Part shown: positions 9,578 through 18,334 of the stretch, piece by piece
How the letters are laid out: every line of letters starts with the position of its first letter
Numbering within the stretch: position 1 is the stretch's first letter
Source: an uncultured Bacteroidales bacterium
GTDB lineage: Bacteria; Bacteroidota; Bacteroidia; Bacteroidales; UBA932
NCBI GenBank assembly: GCA_947306365.1
Contig: CAMZGD010000002.1
Coordinates: 1 to 64,000, forward strand
Length of the DNA stretch: 64,000 nt
Direction of reading: 5' to 3'
Made by a program: the position numbers and the translations under genes
Notes under the pieces: generated by a model
What the model saw: only the letters and a program-made list of their open reading frames with translations
What the model was told of the DNA's origin: nothing
Databases searched by the model: none

Positions 9578-11587
9578 TTGAAAATGAAACGTTTCTTCGG
9601 TTTATTCATGTTGATTGTCATGGCAGCTGCCTGTAATTCCGGCCGGCCTTCCGGTACCAAGGCCCTGGCTGTCAAGCCTGTAAAAGTAGAATCGGCGGAT
9701 TGCCAGCGCGGCATCGACCAATGCGCGGCCCTCTGGCGGGCGGAAGACGGCACGCAGGCCGACTTCGAAGCTTTTGTCAAGGAATGGCTTGCACCGACGC
9801 CGGAGGCGCGGTATGTGCTTTTCGAGAAGATTTCCCGTGCGTTGGAAATCTTCAGCACGCAGGCCAACCAGCTCACCATCGAGCTGGGTCGGCCGACGGT
9901 GCTCGCCGAAGGGGAGCCGGGCGAAATCGACTATCTGCTGAGCAGTTACGACGCCACCGCGCACCTGTCTGACGACCTGTTCGCCAACAAGCTGGCGTTC
10001 ATCACGGTGTTGAATTTCCCCCATTATACGCTGGAAGAGAAGAATCAGCTGGGGCCCGGATGGGACCGGCTCCAGTGGGCCTATGCGCGGCTCGGCGACC
10101 AGTTTACCGAACGGGTGCCCGCTTCGGTGAGCCAGGCGATGACGGCGGCGCGCAGCGCGGCGGAGGCGTATGTGGATACCTACAACATCAAGATGGGACA
10201 CCTGCTGACCGAGGAAGGGGAGCGTCTCTTCCCGGAGGATATGTCACTGCTCTCGCACTGGAACTTGCGCGACGAACTCAAGTCGAATTATGCCGACGTG
10301 CCGCACGCCAATGAGAAGCAGGAGATGATCTACCGGGTGATGGAACGCATCGTCACCCAGGAGATTCCCGCAGCGGTGGTGAACAATCCCGAATACGACT
10401 GGGCCCCGTATTCCAACCGGACCTGGAAGGATGGCAAGGAAGTCTCGCTGCCGGCGGAGGGCGACGTGCGATACAGCCATATCCTCAATCAGTATCACAC
10501 GTATCAGGAACTGGACCGCTGGTGCCCGTCGATGCCGACGGCCATCGTCCGCAATTTCGAAGGAAGCATCGAGATGGGCGACCGGGAGGTGGAGGAACTC
10601 TTCATCCGTTTCATTACGTCCGATCAGGTGCGCCGCGTCGGGGCGCTGATCGCGGAGCGGCTCGGCCGCGGCCTGCGGCCGTACGACATCTGGTACGACG
10701 GTTTCAAGAGCCGTTCCGCCATCTCCGAAGACAAGCTGACCGCCGAGACGCGCCGCCGCTATCCCGATGCCGAAGCGTTCCATCGCGACATGCCGCGGAT
10801 GTTGCGCAACCTGGGCTTCGATCCGGCGGAGGCACAGTTCCTCGCCGACCACATCGTGGTCGAGTCGGCCCGCGGCTCCGGCCACGCCTGGGAGTGCGTG
10901 GGCCGCACCGAGTCGGCCCGCCTGCGCACCCGCATCGGCGCCGAAGGAATGGACTACAAGGGCTACAACATCGCCGTCCACGAATTCGGCCACAATGTGG
11001 AGCAGGTCACCGACCTCTACCACATCGACTACTATCCGCTCGCCGGCGTTCCCAATACGGCCATCACCGAGTCGATGGCCTTCCTGTTCCAGGTGCGCGA
11101 CCTGCAGCTGCTCGGCTACGGCCGGCAGGAGATCGACGCCAACGCCACGCTCGACATCTTCTGGGGCATGTACGAGATCATGGGCGTCAGCCTGGTGGAT
11201 ATGTATACCTGGCGCTGGCTCTATGGTCATCCCCAAGCGACGGCGTCCGAACTGCGCGATGCCGTGCTGTCCGTTGCACGGGATGTCTGGAACAAGTATT
11301 ACGAGCCGGTGCTCGGGACCCACGATTCCCCGCTGCTTGCCATCTACTCCCATATGCTCGATTATCCGATGTATCTGCCGAACTATCCGATCGGGCACAT
11401 CGTGCACTACCAGCTGGAAGAACACCTGGCGAAGAGCGCCGACGACGCGGCCTTCGCCACGGAATTGCAGCGCATCTATCGGCAGGGCCGCCTGACGCCG
11501 CAATGCTGGATGCAGGGTGCGGTCGGTGCGCCCATCAGCGTCGACCCGATCCTGGCGGCCGTCAGCCGGATCCTTTCCGGCGAGTAA
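9578..11587 (+). CDS. Predicted zinc metallopeptidase lipoprotein (HEFGH)
   Basis: 669 aa, lipobox MAAAC; HEFGHN with downstream TES glutamate, M3-like spacing. Confidence 0.7.
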   Translation: MKMKRFFGLFMLIVMAAACNSGRPSGTKALAVKPVKVESADCQRGIDQCAALWRAEDGTQADFEAFVKEWLAPTPEARYVLFEKISRALEIFSTQANQLTIELGRPTVLAEGEPGEIDYLLSSYDATAHLSDDLFANKLAFITVLNFPHYTLEEKNQLGPGWDRLQWAYARLGDQFTERVPASVSQAMTAARSAAEAYVDTYNIKMGHLLTEEGERLFPEDMSLLSHWNLRDELKSNYADVPHANEKQEMIYRVMERIVTQEIPAAVVNNPEYDWAPYSNRTWKDGKEVSLPAEGDVRYSHILNQYHTYQELDRWCPSMPTAIVRNFEGSIEMGDREVEELFIRFITSDQVRRVGALIAERLGRGLRPYDIWYDGFKSRSAISEDKLTAETRRRYPDAEAFHRDMPRMLRNLGFDPAEAQFLADHIVVESARGSGHAWECVGRTESARLRTRIGAEGMDYKGYNIAVHEFGHNVEQVTDLYHIDYYPLAGVPNTAITESMAFLFQVRDLQLLGYGRQEIDANATLDIFWGMYEIMGVSLVDMYTWRWLYGHPQATASELRDAVLSVARDVWNKYYEPVLGTHDSPLLAIYSHMLDYPMYLPNYPIGHIVHYQLEEHLAKSADDAAFATELQRIYRQGRLTPQCWMQGAVGAPISVDPILAAVSRILSGE

Positions 11588-11591
11588 TGCG

Positions 11592-11966
11592 TTATAGCCG
11601 GGCGGTGGCGTCCTTGCTGCGGGTCAGCAGGAGGGTGAGCGCTATGATGCCGCCGGCGACGGGGATGAGCAGATAGTTTTTCCAGGTATTGAGGAAGACG
11701 CGGATGCTGTCCAGTTTGCCGTCGCCCACGGTCGACAGGTCGATGGGATAGAGGTATGCGAGGACGGTGACGGAGATGCCGGCCACCAGGCCGATGGCCA
11801 GCGTGAGGATGAGCGCCAGGTGACCGTGACGGCGCTGGCGGTCCACTTCGTTTTTGATGCCTTCCACCTCGCGCATCCGCCGCTGGGTCTCCAGCAGGAA
11901 AGTGGGATCGTCTTTGACCTCCGGGCGGTTGTTGCGGAGGAATTCTTCGATGGGCTGGTCGTTCAT
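11592..11966 (-). CDS. Small membrane protein in ECF sigma operon
   Basis: Two predicted TM segments; ATGA-type overlap with upstream sigma gene. Confidence 0.7.
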   Translation of the reverse strand: MNDQPIEEFLRNNRPEVKDDPTFLLETQRRMREVEGIKNEVDRQRRHGHLALILTLAIGLVAGISVTVLAYLYPIDLSTVGDGKLDSIRVFLNTWKNYLLIPVAGGIIALTLLLTRSKDATARL

Positions 11967-12448
11967 AGGCGGATAAGCTGTTTGAGGTGGGTTCTCCCCG
12001 AAGAGAGATGATACTTGACCGTGCCGGACGGGATTTGCAGGATGGAAGCGATCTCCTTGATGCTGCGGTCTTCGAAATAGAACAGGATGATGGCGGTTTT
12101 CTCTTTTTCGGGCAGTTTGTCCAGACCGCCGTACAGCTGCTGGTAGCGGAACGCGGCGTCGGGAGCGTTGTCCGATGCGATGCTCAGGACTACGCGTCCT
12201 TCGAGGGATACCTGTTCCGGATGCGGTTTCCGGCAATGGTCGATGAAGCAGTTGTAGGCGATCCGGAACAGCCAGGTTCGGAATTTCGCGAGGCCGAGGA
12301 AGGAACCGGAAGCCACATAGGCCCGCACCAGGGCGTCCTGGGCGATGTCATCGGCCAAGGCGGCGTTGCCGCTGCACAGCGCAAGCAGGAACCTTCTCAA
12401 AGGCTCCTGCTCCTCTCGCACGAGGCCGATGAACCGCTCCTGCGTCAT
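11963..12448 (-). CDS. ECF RNA polymerase sigma factor
   Basis: DDIAQDALVRAY region 2 and SIKEIASILQIPSGTVKYHLSSGRTHLK region 4. Confidence 0.93.
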   Translation of the reverse strand: MTQERFIGLVREEQEPLRRFLLALCSGNAALADDIAQDALVRAYVASGSFLGLAKFRTWLFRIAYNCFIDHCRKPHPEQVSLEGRVVLSIASDNAPDAAFRYQQLYGGLDKLPEKEKTAIILFYFEDRSIKEIASILQIPSGTVKYHLSSGRTHLKQLIRL

Positions 12449-12907
12449 TTATTCCCTGGGGTTTTCCAAGGCTTTTTCTTCGGCCTCGATTTCCTTGGCC
12501 AGCAATTTCTTACCGACGAAGTAGGTGATGAAGAGGGCGATGCCGACAGCCAGGAGAGTGGCGCCCACCATCAATACGTAGGGAATCACAAGGTTGAAGA
12601 GATCATTGTTGTTCAGGAGGCCCAGCACGATGAAGGCAGCGCCCATCAGACTGGTCACGCAAGCACCGCTCATCTTTTTCAGGAGCCTCTCCTTAGTACC
12701 CTTCGTGGTCTTTTCCGGCATCTTGAAATACTCGATGTCGTTGACGTTGGTACCACTTTCAATAGCCTTGAGCAGGGCTTCGGTTTTCTTGTCGGTTTCA
12801 TTCTGCCGGGCGCGCATCGCCATCCAGACGATGGTAACGGGAAGGACGACGACGATGCATAAAGGGAGTAAAAAATGTGTAAAAAAAACTGGCAAATCAA
12901 CTTCCAT
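12449..12907 (-). CDS. DUF6249-like membrane protein
   Basis: 152 aa; N-terminal TM plus two C-terminal TM helices; abuts sigma factor gene. Confidence 0.6.
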   Translation of the reverse strand: MEVDLPVFFTHFLLPLCIVVVLPVTIVWMAMRARQNETDKKTEALLKAIESGTNVNDIEYFKMPEKTTKGTKERLLKKMSGACVTSLMGAAFIVLGLLNNNDLFNLVIPYVLMVGATLLAVGIALFITYFVGKKLLAKEIEAEEKALENPRE

Positions 12908-12931
12908 AGCCTATAACTATTTAGGTGTTTA

Positions 12932-13000
12932 TAAAATTCCAACCTTTTAATGCGGTTTCACAAGTTAGACGGAAGAACCGGTCAAAAGGTTGGAATTTTA
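12932..13000. repeat. Long inverted repeat with 17-bp perfect arms
   Basis: TAAAATTCCAACCTTTT (12932-12948) / AAAAGGTTGGAATTTTA (12984-13000). Confidence 0.9.
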
Positions 13001-13016
13001 AACGCGGAGCCGGAAG

Positions 13017-15035
13017 TTATTTCAGTCCGCGGGCGCGCAGCAGGGCGTCGGGATCGGGTTCGGCGCCGCGGAACTGCTTGTAGAGCGTCATCGGTTCTTC
13101 GCTGCCGCCTTTTTCAAGGATGTTGTGGCGGAAGCTCATCGCCGTCTCGGGATCGAAGATGCCTTTCTGCTTGAACAGCTCGAAAGCGTCCTTGTCGAGG
13201 ACCTCGGCCCACAGGTAGCTGTAGTAGCCGGCGCTGTAGCCGCTGTTGAAGATGTGGTTGAAGTAGGTCGTCCGGTAACGCGGGATGATCTCGTCGATCA
13301 GGCCCATCTCCCGGCAGGCTTTCTGCTCGAATTCCGCGATGTCGATGCCTTCCACGGACGCGAGTTCATGCCATTTCATGTCGAGGATCGAGGCGGCGCA
13401 GAGTTCGGTGGTCATGAAGCCCTGGTTGAAGTTGCCGGCGGCGATGATCTTCTCGACCAGTTCGTCGGGAATGACCTCGCCGGTCTGGTAATGCTTCGCA
13501 TAACCGGCGAGCACCTCTTTCTGGAAGGCCCAGTTCTCGTTGATCTGCGAGGGCAGTTCCACGAAGTCGCGGGCGACGGAAGTGCCGCTGACCGTGGTGT
13601 AATGGCACTGGCTGAGCAGGCCGTGCAGCGCATGGCCGAATTCGTGGAACATCGTCTCGACGTTGTCAAGGCTCAGCAGCGAAGGCGCGTCGGCCGTCGG
13701 TTTGTTGAAGTTGCCCACATTGACGATGATGGGGCGCACCATCTGGCCGTCGGCGGTCACGTACTGGTCGCGGATGTTGTTCATCCAGGCGCCGCCCCGC
13801 TTGCTCTCACGCGGGAAATAGTCGGTAGTCAGCACGCCGATCAGCGAGCCGTCCGCATCGGTCACCTTGAAGGCTTCCACGTCGGGATTGTATTTCGGGG
13901 CGTTCTCAATCTTCTCGAATTGCAGCCCGTACAGTTTCGAAGCGGTGTTGAAGACCCCCTCGCGGACGTTCTCCATCTGGAAGTACGGTTTGGTGATCTC
14001 CTCGTCGAGGTCGTACTTGGCCTTGCGGACCCGTTCCGCATAGTAGAACCAGTCCCACGGCTGGATCGTGGCGCCCGTCTCGACCTTGCCGGCTTTGATG
14101 TCCTCGTCCATCACCTGCTGCATGTCTTTCACCTCCTCCTTTGCACGGGCGACGGCATACTTGAAGATATTGGCCAGGAAGGCATCCACGGTCTCGGGTG
14201 TCTTGGCCATCTTGTCGCTCAGGATGTGCGCGGCCGGATTCTCGTAACCCAGGAGCCTGGCTTTTTCTTCTTTGAGCTTGAGGATGTTGAGGATGATTTC
14301 CTTGGTGTCGGTCTCATTGCCGTTGTTGCCCCGGTTCGAGTAGGCGCGGAACATCTCTTCACGTTTGGCACGGTCTTCTTCCGTCGTCATGGCCTCGGTG
14401 TACTCCGAGACGGCGACGCCGAACTTCGCCTTGAAGGCGTTGTTTTCCTTGAGCAGGTAGTTGCCGAAGCGGTTGCTCAGGGCGGAGAGTTCGGTATTGA
14501 TCTCCTTCATCCGGGCCTGTCCGGCCTCGTCGAGGGCGATGCCTTCGTCCGCGAAGGAGCGGTAGATCTTGTCGAGCACCATCTCCTGCTCGCGGGTCAG
14601 GTCGAGCGAGGCTTTCTGGTTGTTGACGGCTTCGACCTTGGCGAAGAGATCCTTGTTGAAAGTGATGTCGTTGGCGTGCCGGGAAATCAGGTCGGTGGCC
14701 TCTTCGACAATCTTCTCGAGGGTCGGGGTGTTGTCGGTCTCGGCGAGGTTGAAGAGCACGCCGACAATCTTGTTGAGCAGGCCGCCGGACAGGTCATAGG
14801 CGGTGATCACATTGTCGAAGGTCGGAGCTTCGGGATTGTTGACGATGGCTTCGATCTCGGCATCGTGTTGCCGGATGCCTTCCTGGATGGCGGGGATGTA
14901 GTCGGCTTCCCGGATCTGTTCGAACGGGGGAATGCCGAACGGCGTATCCCATTCAGCGAAGAACGGGTTCGTGCGGTTGCTGGTGCAAGCTGTCATAGCG
15001 AAAAGTGCCAATGCGATTGCGAATACTTTTTTCAT
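13017..15035 (-). CDS. dcp: M3 family metallopeptidase (peptidyl-dipeptidase Dcp-like), lipoprotein
   Basis: 672 aa; FHEFGHALHGLLSQ; lipobox MTAC. Confidence 0.93.
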   Translation of the reverse strand: MKKVFAIALALFAMTACTSNRTNPFFAEWDTPFGIPPFEQIREADYIPAIQEGIRQHDAEIEAIVNNPEAPTFDNVITAYDLSGGLLNKIVGVLFNLAETDNTPTLEKIVEEATDLISRHANDITFNKDLFAKVEAVNNQKASLDLTREQEMVLDKIYRSFADEGIALDEAGQARMKEINTELSALSNRFGNYLLKENNAFKAKFGVAVSEYTEAMTTEEDRAKREEMFRAYSNRGNNGNETDTKEIILNILKLKEEKARLLGYENPAAHILSDKMAKTPETVDAFLANIFKYAVARAKEEVKDMQQVMDEDIKAGKVETGATIQPWDWFYYAERVRKAKYDLDEEITKPYFQMENVREGVFNTASKLYGLQFEKIENAPKYNPDVEAFKVTDADGSLIGVLTTDYFPRESKRGGAWMNNIRDQYVTADGQMVRPIIVNVGNFNKPTADAPSLLSLDNVETMFHEFGHALHGLLSQCHYTTVSGTSVARDFVELPSQINENWAFQKEVLAGYAKHYQTGEVIPDELVEKIIAAGNFNQGFMTTELCAASILDMKWHELASVEGIDIAEFEQKACREMGLIDEIIPRYRTTYFNHIFNSGYSAGYYSYLWAEVLDKDAFELFKQKGIFDPETAMSFRHNILEKGGSEEPMTLYKQFRGAEPDPDALLRARGLK

Positions 15036-15124
15036 AAGAAGCGGTGCTGTGTTATTAGTCGTTTTATGGGATTAATCTTACAAATTTACTATTTTTGCAC
15101 ATTCAACCGACAAAAATCATAATT

Positions 15125-16309
15125 ATGGTCAAAGATATTACCACTTCCGTTAAATTCATCGGTGTCGACGACCTCGAAATCGATCTCTTCGAGAGCCAGT
15201 ATGCCGTCCCCGAGGGGATGTCCTACAATTCCTATGTGATCCTCGACGAGCGGATCGCCGTGCTCGACACGGCCGATGCGCGCAAGGGCGACGACTGGAA
15301 GGCCAACCTGGCCGAAGCGCTTGGCGACCGCGTACCCGACTACCTGGTCGTCCATCACATGGAGCCTGACCATTCGGCCCTCATCGCCTGGATGCTGGAA
15401 ACCTATCCGTCCGTCACGCTCGTGGCTACGGCGGCTGCCCTGAAGATGCTGCCGCAGTTCTTCGAAGGCATCGCCCTCGAGGGGCGCACCCTTGCCGTCA
15501 AGGAAGGCGACGCCCTGTCCCTGGGCGCGCACACGCTGCGTTTCAGCCTGGCGCCGATGGTCCACTGGCCGGAAGTGATGGTGTCGTACGAGTCTTCCGA
15601 AAGGCTCCTTTTTTCGGCCGACGCCTTCGGCCGGTTCGGCGCGATGGCCCACACGGGATTCCTCGTTTCGGAAGATGACGACTGGGCCTGCGAAGCCCGC
15701 CGCTACTACTTCAACATTTGCGGCAAATACGGCGTCCAGGTGCAGAACCTGCTCAAGAAGCTGGACGGTGTGGACATCGCGATGATCTGTCCGCTCCACG
15801 GCCCGATTCTCAACGAGAACCTCGGCTATCACCTCGGGCTCTACCAGACCTGGAGCCGGTATGAAGTGGAGACGGAAGGTGTCTTCGTGGCCTATGCCTC
15901 CATTCACGGCGGTACGGCCGCCGCGGCCGAACGCCTGGCGGACCTGCTCCGCGAAAAGGGCTGCCCGAAAGTCGCCGTGGCCGACATCACCCGTTCGGAC
16001 CTGGCCGAGTGTGTGGAAGACGCGTTCCGCTACGGCCGGATGGTCCTGGCCGCATCGTCGTACGACGCCGGCGTCTTCACGCCGATGCACGACTTCCTCT
16101 ACCGCCTGCAGGCCAAGGGCTATCAGCAGCGGAAGGTGGGCCTGGTCGAGAACGGAAGCTGGGCGCCCAGTGCCGGTCGCGTGATGAAGGAGATGCTCGG
16201 CGCGATGAAAGGCATCACGGTCGTCGAGCCGCTGGTCACGATCCGCAGCCGGATGCACGCCGAAGACGTTCCCCGGCTGGCTGCGCTGGCCGAAGCGATG
16301 CTGGCTTAA
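15125..16309 (+). CDS. FprA family A-type flavoprotein (flavodiiron)
   Basis: HHMEPDHSALI and CPLHGPIL metal-ligand motifs; C-terminal flavodoxin domain. Confidence 0.92.
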   Translation: MVKDITTSVKFIGVDDLEIDLFESQYAVPEGMSYNSYVILDERIAVLDTADARKGDDWKANLAEALGDRVPDYLVVHHMEPDHSALIAWMLETYPSVTLVATAAALKMLPQFFEGIALEGRTLAVKEGDALSLGAHTLRFSLAPMVHWPEVMVSYESSERLLFSADAFGRFGAMAHTGFLVSEDDDWACEARRYYFNICGKYGVQVQNLLKKLDGVDIAMICPLHGPILNENLGYHLGLYQTWSRYEVETEGVFVAYASIHGGTAAAAERLADLLREKGCPKVAVADITRSDLAECVEDAFRYGRMVLAASSYDAGVFTPMHDFLYRLQAKGYQQRKVGLVENGSWAPSAGRVMKEMLGAMKGITVVEPLVTIRSRMHAEDVPRLAALAEAMLA

Positions 16310-16938
16310 AGCAGTTCCCGCAAATCGTCGATGATGCGGGTGGGAGAAGCGCCGGACAACTGTCCGGCGTTTTGGTTTCCATAGGTTACGCCGCAGGTGA
16401 GGCAGCCTGCGTTGCGCCCCATTTCGAGATCGAAGGTGGTGTCGCCCACGACCATCGTTTCGTCGGGACGGAGCCCAAGTTCCTTGAGGATGAACAGCAC
16501 CAGGTCGGGCGCGGGCTTGGGCCGGGCCACCTTTCCTTCGCCGTAGACGCGGGAGAGGGGGATGTACCGTTCAAGCTGCAGGTGTCGCATCAACCCTTCG
16601 AGCGAACGTTGGCCGCGGGAAGAGGCGACGGCCATCGGCACCCCGCGTGCAGCCAGCGCGGAGAGCGCTTCCGATACGCCCGGGAAGCACGTGATGGTCG
16701 GGACGGCAATCACTTCGAAGACTTCGCGGTAGAGGGTCACTGCCCGGTCGGCGTCCGCGTCGGGAAGCCCGGCCCCGCGCGTGAAGTTCTCGCGCAGCGG
16801 AAGCCCGATGGTGGCGGCGAGGGCCCGTTCGTCGGCCGCCGGCCGGCCCATCCGCCGCAGCACTTCCTGTGCCGTGGCGAGGATGCCGCGCTGCGTATCG
16901 GCAAGCGTACCGTCGAAATCGAAGATGAGGGCGTGCAT
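16306..16938 (-). CDS. HAD family hydrolase (phosphoglycolate phosphatase-like)
   Basis: MHALIFDFDGTLADT; MVVGDTTFDLEMGRNAG. Confidence 0.92.
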   Translation of the reverse strand: MHALIFDFDGTLADTQRGILATAQEVLRRMGRPAADERALAATIGLPLRENFTRGAGLPDADADRAVTLYREVFEVIAVPTITCFPGVSEALSALAARGVPMAVASSRGQRSLEGLMRHLQLERYIPLSRVYGEGKVARPKPAPDLVLFILKELGLRPDETMVVGDTTFDLEMGRNAGCLTCGVTYGNQNAGQLSGASPTRIIDDLRELL

Positions 16939-18329
16939 TACAGCGGCGAGGTGTCCCGCAGGAGGTTTTCCGTGTAGGCTTCGATGCGCCGCATCTGGCC
17001 GGGAATGCGGATCCGTTGCGGGCAGGCGTCCAGGCACTGGCCGCAGCCGATGCAATGGTCCGCCTGGCGCAGCTTGTCGAGATTCCGGCCGAGCGAGACC
17101 AGGTAGGCGCGCCGGGCCTTGCGGTAGCCCGGATCCTGCCGGTCTTCTTCGATCAGGGCCTCGTTGACGCACTTGTTGTAGTGTGCGAAGACGCCCGGGA
17201 TGTCGACCCCGTAGGGGCAGGGCATGCAGTACTTGCAGTCGGTGCAGGGCACGACGGGATGGTTGACGTAGTCTTCCGCGATCTTTTCGAGCAGCGCGAT
17301 GTCTTCCTCCGTCAGCGGGTCCAGCGGACAGAATGTCTTCAGGTTGTCTTCCAGGTGCTCCTTGTAGGTCATCCCGCTGAGGACGCACAGGACGCCCGGG
17401 AACGTGCCGCAGAAACGGAACGCCCACGAGGCGAGCGAAGATCCCGGATCGCGCTGCAGCAGCTGGTCGGCGGCGTGTTGCGGCAGGTTGGCCAGGCGGC
17501 CGCCGAGCAGCGGTTCCATGATGACGACGCCGATGCCCCGGCGCTCGAGTTCGTGATAGAGATATTCGGCATTGACTTCGCGCTGCGAGCGGACCTGGGC
17601 CATCTTCCAGTCCACATAGTTCATCTGGATCTGCACGAAGTCCCAGAGCGGCCGCTGTCCGGCGGCGACGGCCTCGTCGTGGCGCTGCAGCAGGTAGTCG
17701 AACACCTGCTGGTCGCCGTGGAACGAGAAGCCCAGGTGCCGGATGCGGCCGGCTTCGCGTTCCTTGAGCAGGAAATCGAGCACCCCGTTGTCGAAGAAGC
17801 GCTTCTGCAGCACTTCCATGCTGCCTGTCTCGCCGCTGCTTCCGCCGACGGAATGAAGGAGGTAATAGTCGAGGTAGTCGACCTGCAGCTGCTCGAAGGA
17901 ATTCCGGTACATCTTGAGCGCGGCTTCCTTCGACCAGTCTCCGCGCTGGTTCGACAGTTTGGTGGCGATCGTGAAGGCAGACCGGGGGTGCCGTTTCAGG
18001 GCGATGCCGGTGACGCGCTCCGAGGCCCCCTGTCCATAGACGGGCGCCGTGTCGAAATAGGTGATGCCGTGTTCGATGGCGTAGTCCACGAGTTCATTGA
18101 CCTGTTCCTGGTCGATGACGGTCTGTCCCTGGTCGTCGGTGGTGGTGGGCCAGCGCATGCAGCCATAGCCGAGCAGCGACACGTCGTCGCCGAGCGCGCT
18201 CTTGCGGAGGGTCATGCTTCCGGGTTCCTTTTTCCGGCCGGCGGCCTCGGGTTTTTTCCCCGTGCACGCGGCGACGGCAGCCGTAGCCGCGCCCGCGCCG
18301 AACAACTTGAAGAAATCTCGTCTTTCCAT
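16938..18329 (-). CDS. Aldo/keto reductase with C-terminal 4Fe-4S domain and Tat-like signal
   Basis: RRDFFKLFGAGAATAAVAAC; CTDCKYCMPCPYGV and CIGCGQCLDACPQ. Confidence 0.92.
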   Translation of the reverse strand: MERRDFFKLFGAGAATAAVAACTGKKPEAAGRKKEPGSMTLRKSALGDDVSLLGYGCMRWPTTTDDQGQTVIDQEQVNELVDYAIEHGITYFDTAPVYGQGASERVTGIALKRHPRSAFTIATKLSNQRGDWSKEAALKMYRNSFEQLQVDYLDYYLLHSVGGSSGETGSMEVLQKRFFDNGVLDFLLKEREAGRIRHLGFSFHGDQQVFDYLLQRHDEAVAAGQRPLWDFVQIQMNYVDWKMAQVRSQREVNAEYLYHELERRGIGVVIMEPLLGGRLANLPQHAADQLLQRDPGSSLASWAFRFCGTFPGVLCVLSGMTYKEHLEDNLKTFCPLDPLTEEDIALLEKIAEDYVNHPVVPCTDCKYCMPCPYGVDIPGVFAHYNKCVNEALIEEDRQDPGYRKARRAYLVSLGRNLDKLRQADHCIGCGQCLDACPQRIRIPGQMRRIEAYTENLLRDTSPL

Positions 18330-18334
18330 AGGGC

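Noticed and set aside
13125-15122. 665-codon plus-strand ORF opposite dcp
   Set aside because: Mirror frame of a recognised M3 peptidase.
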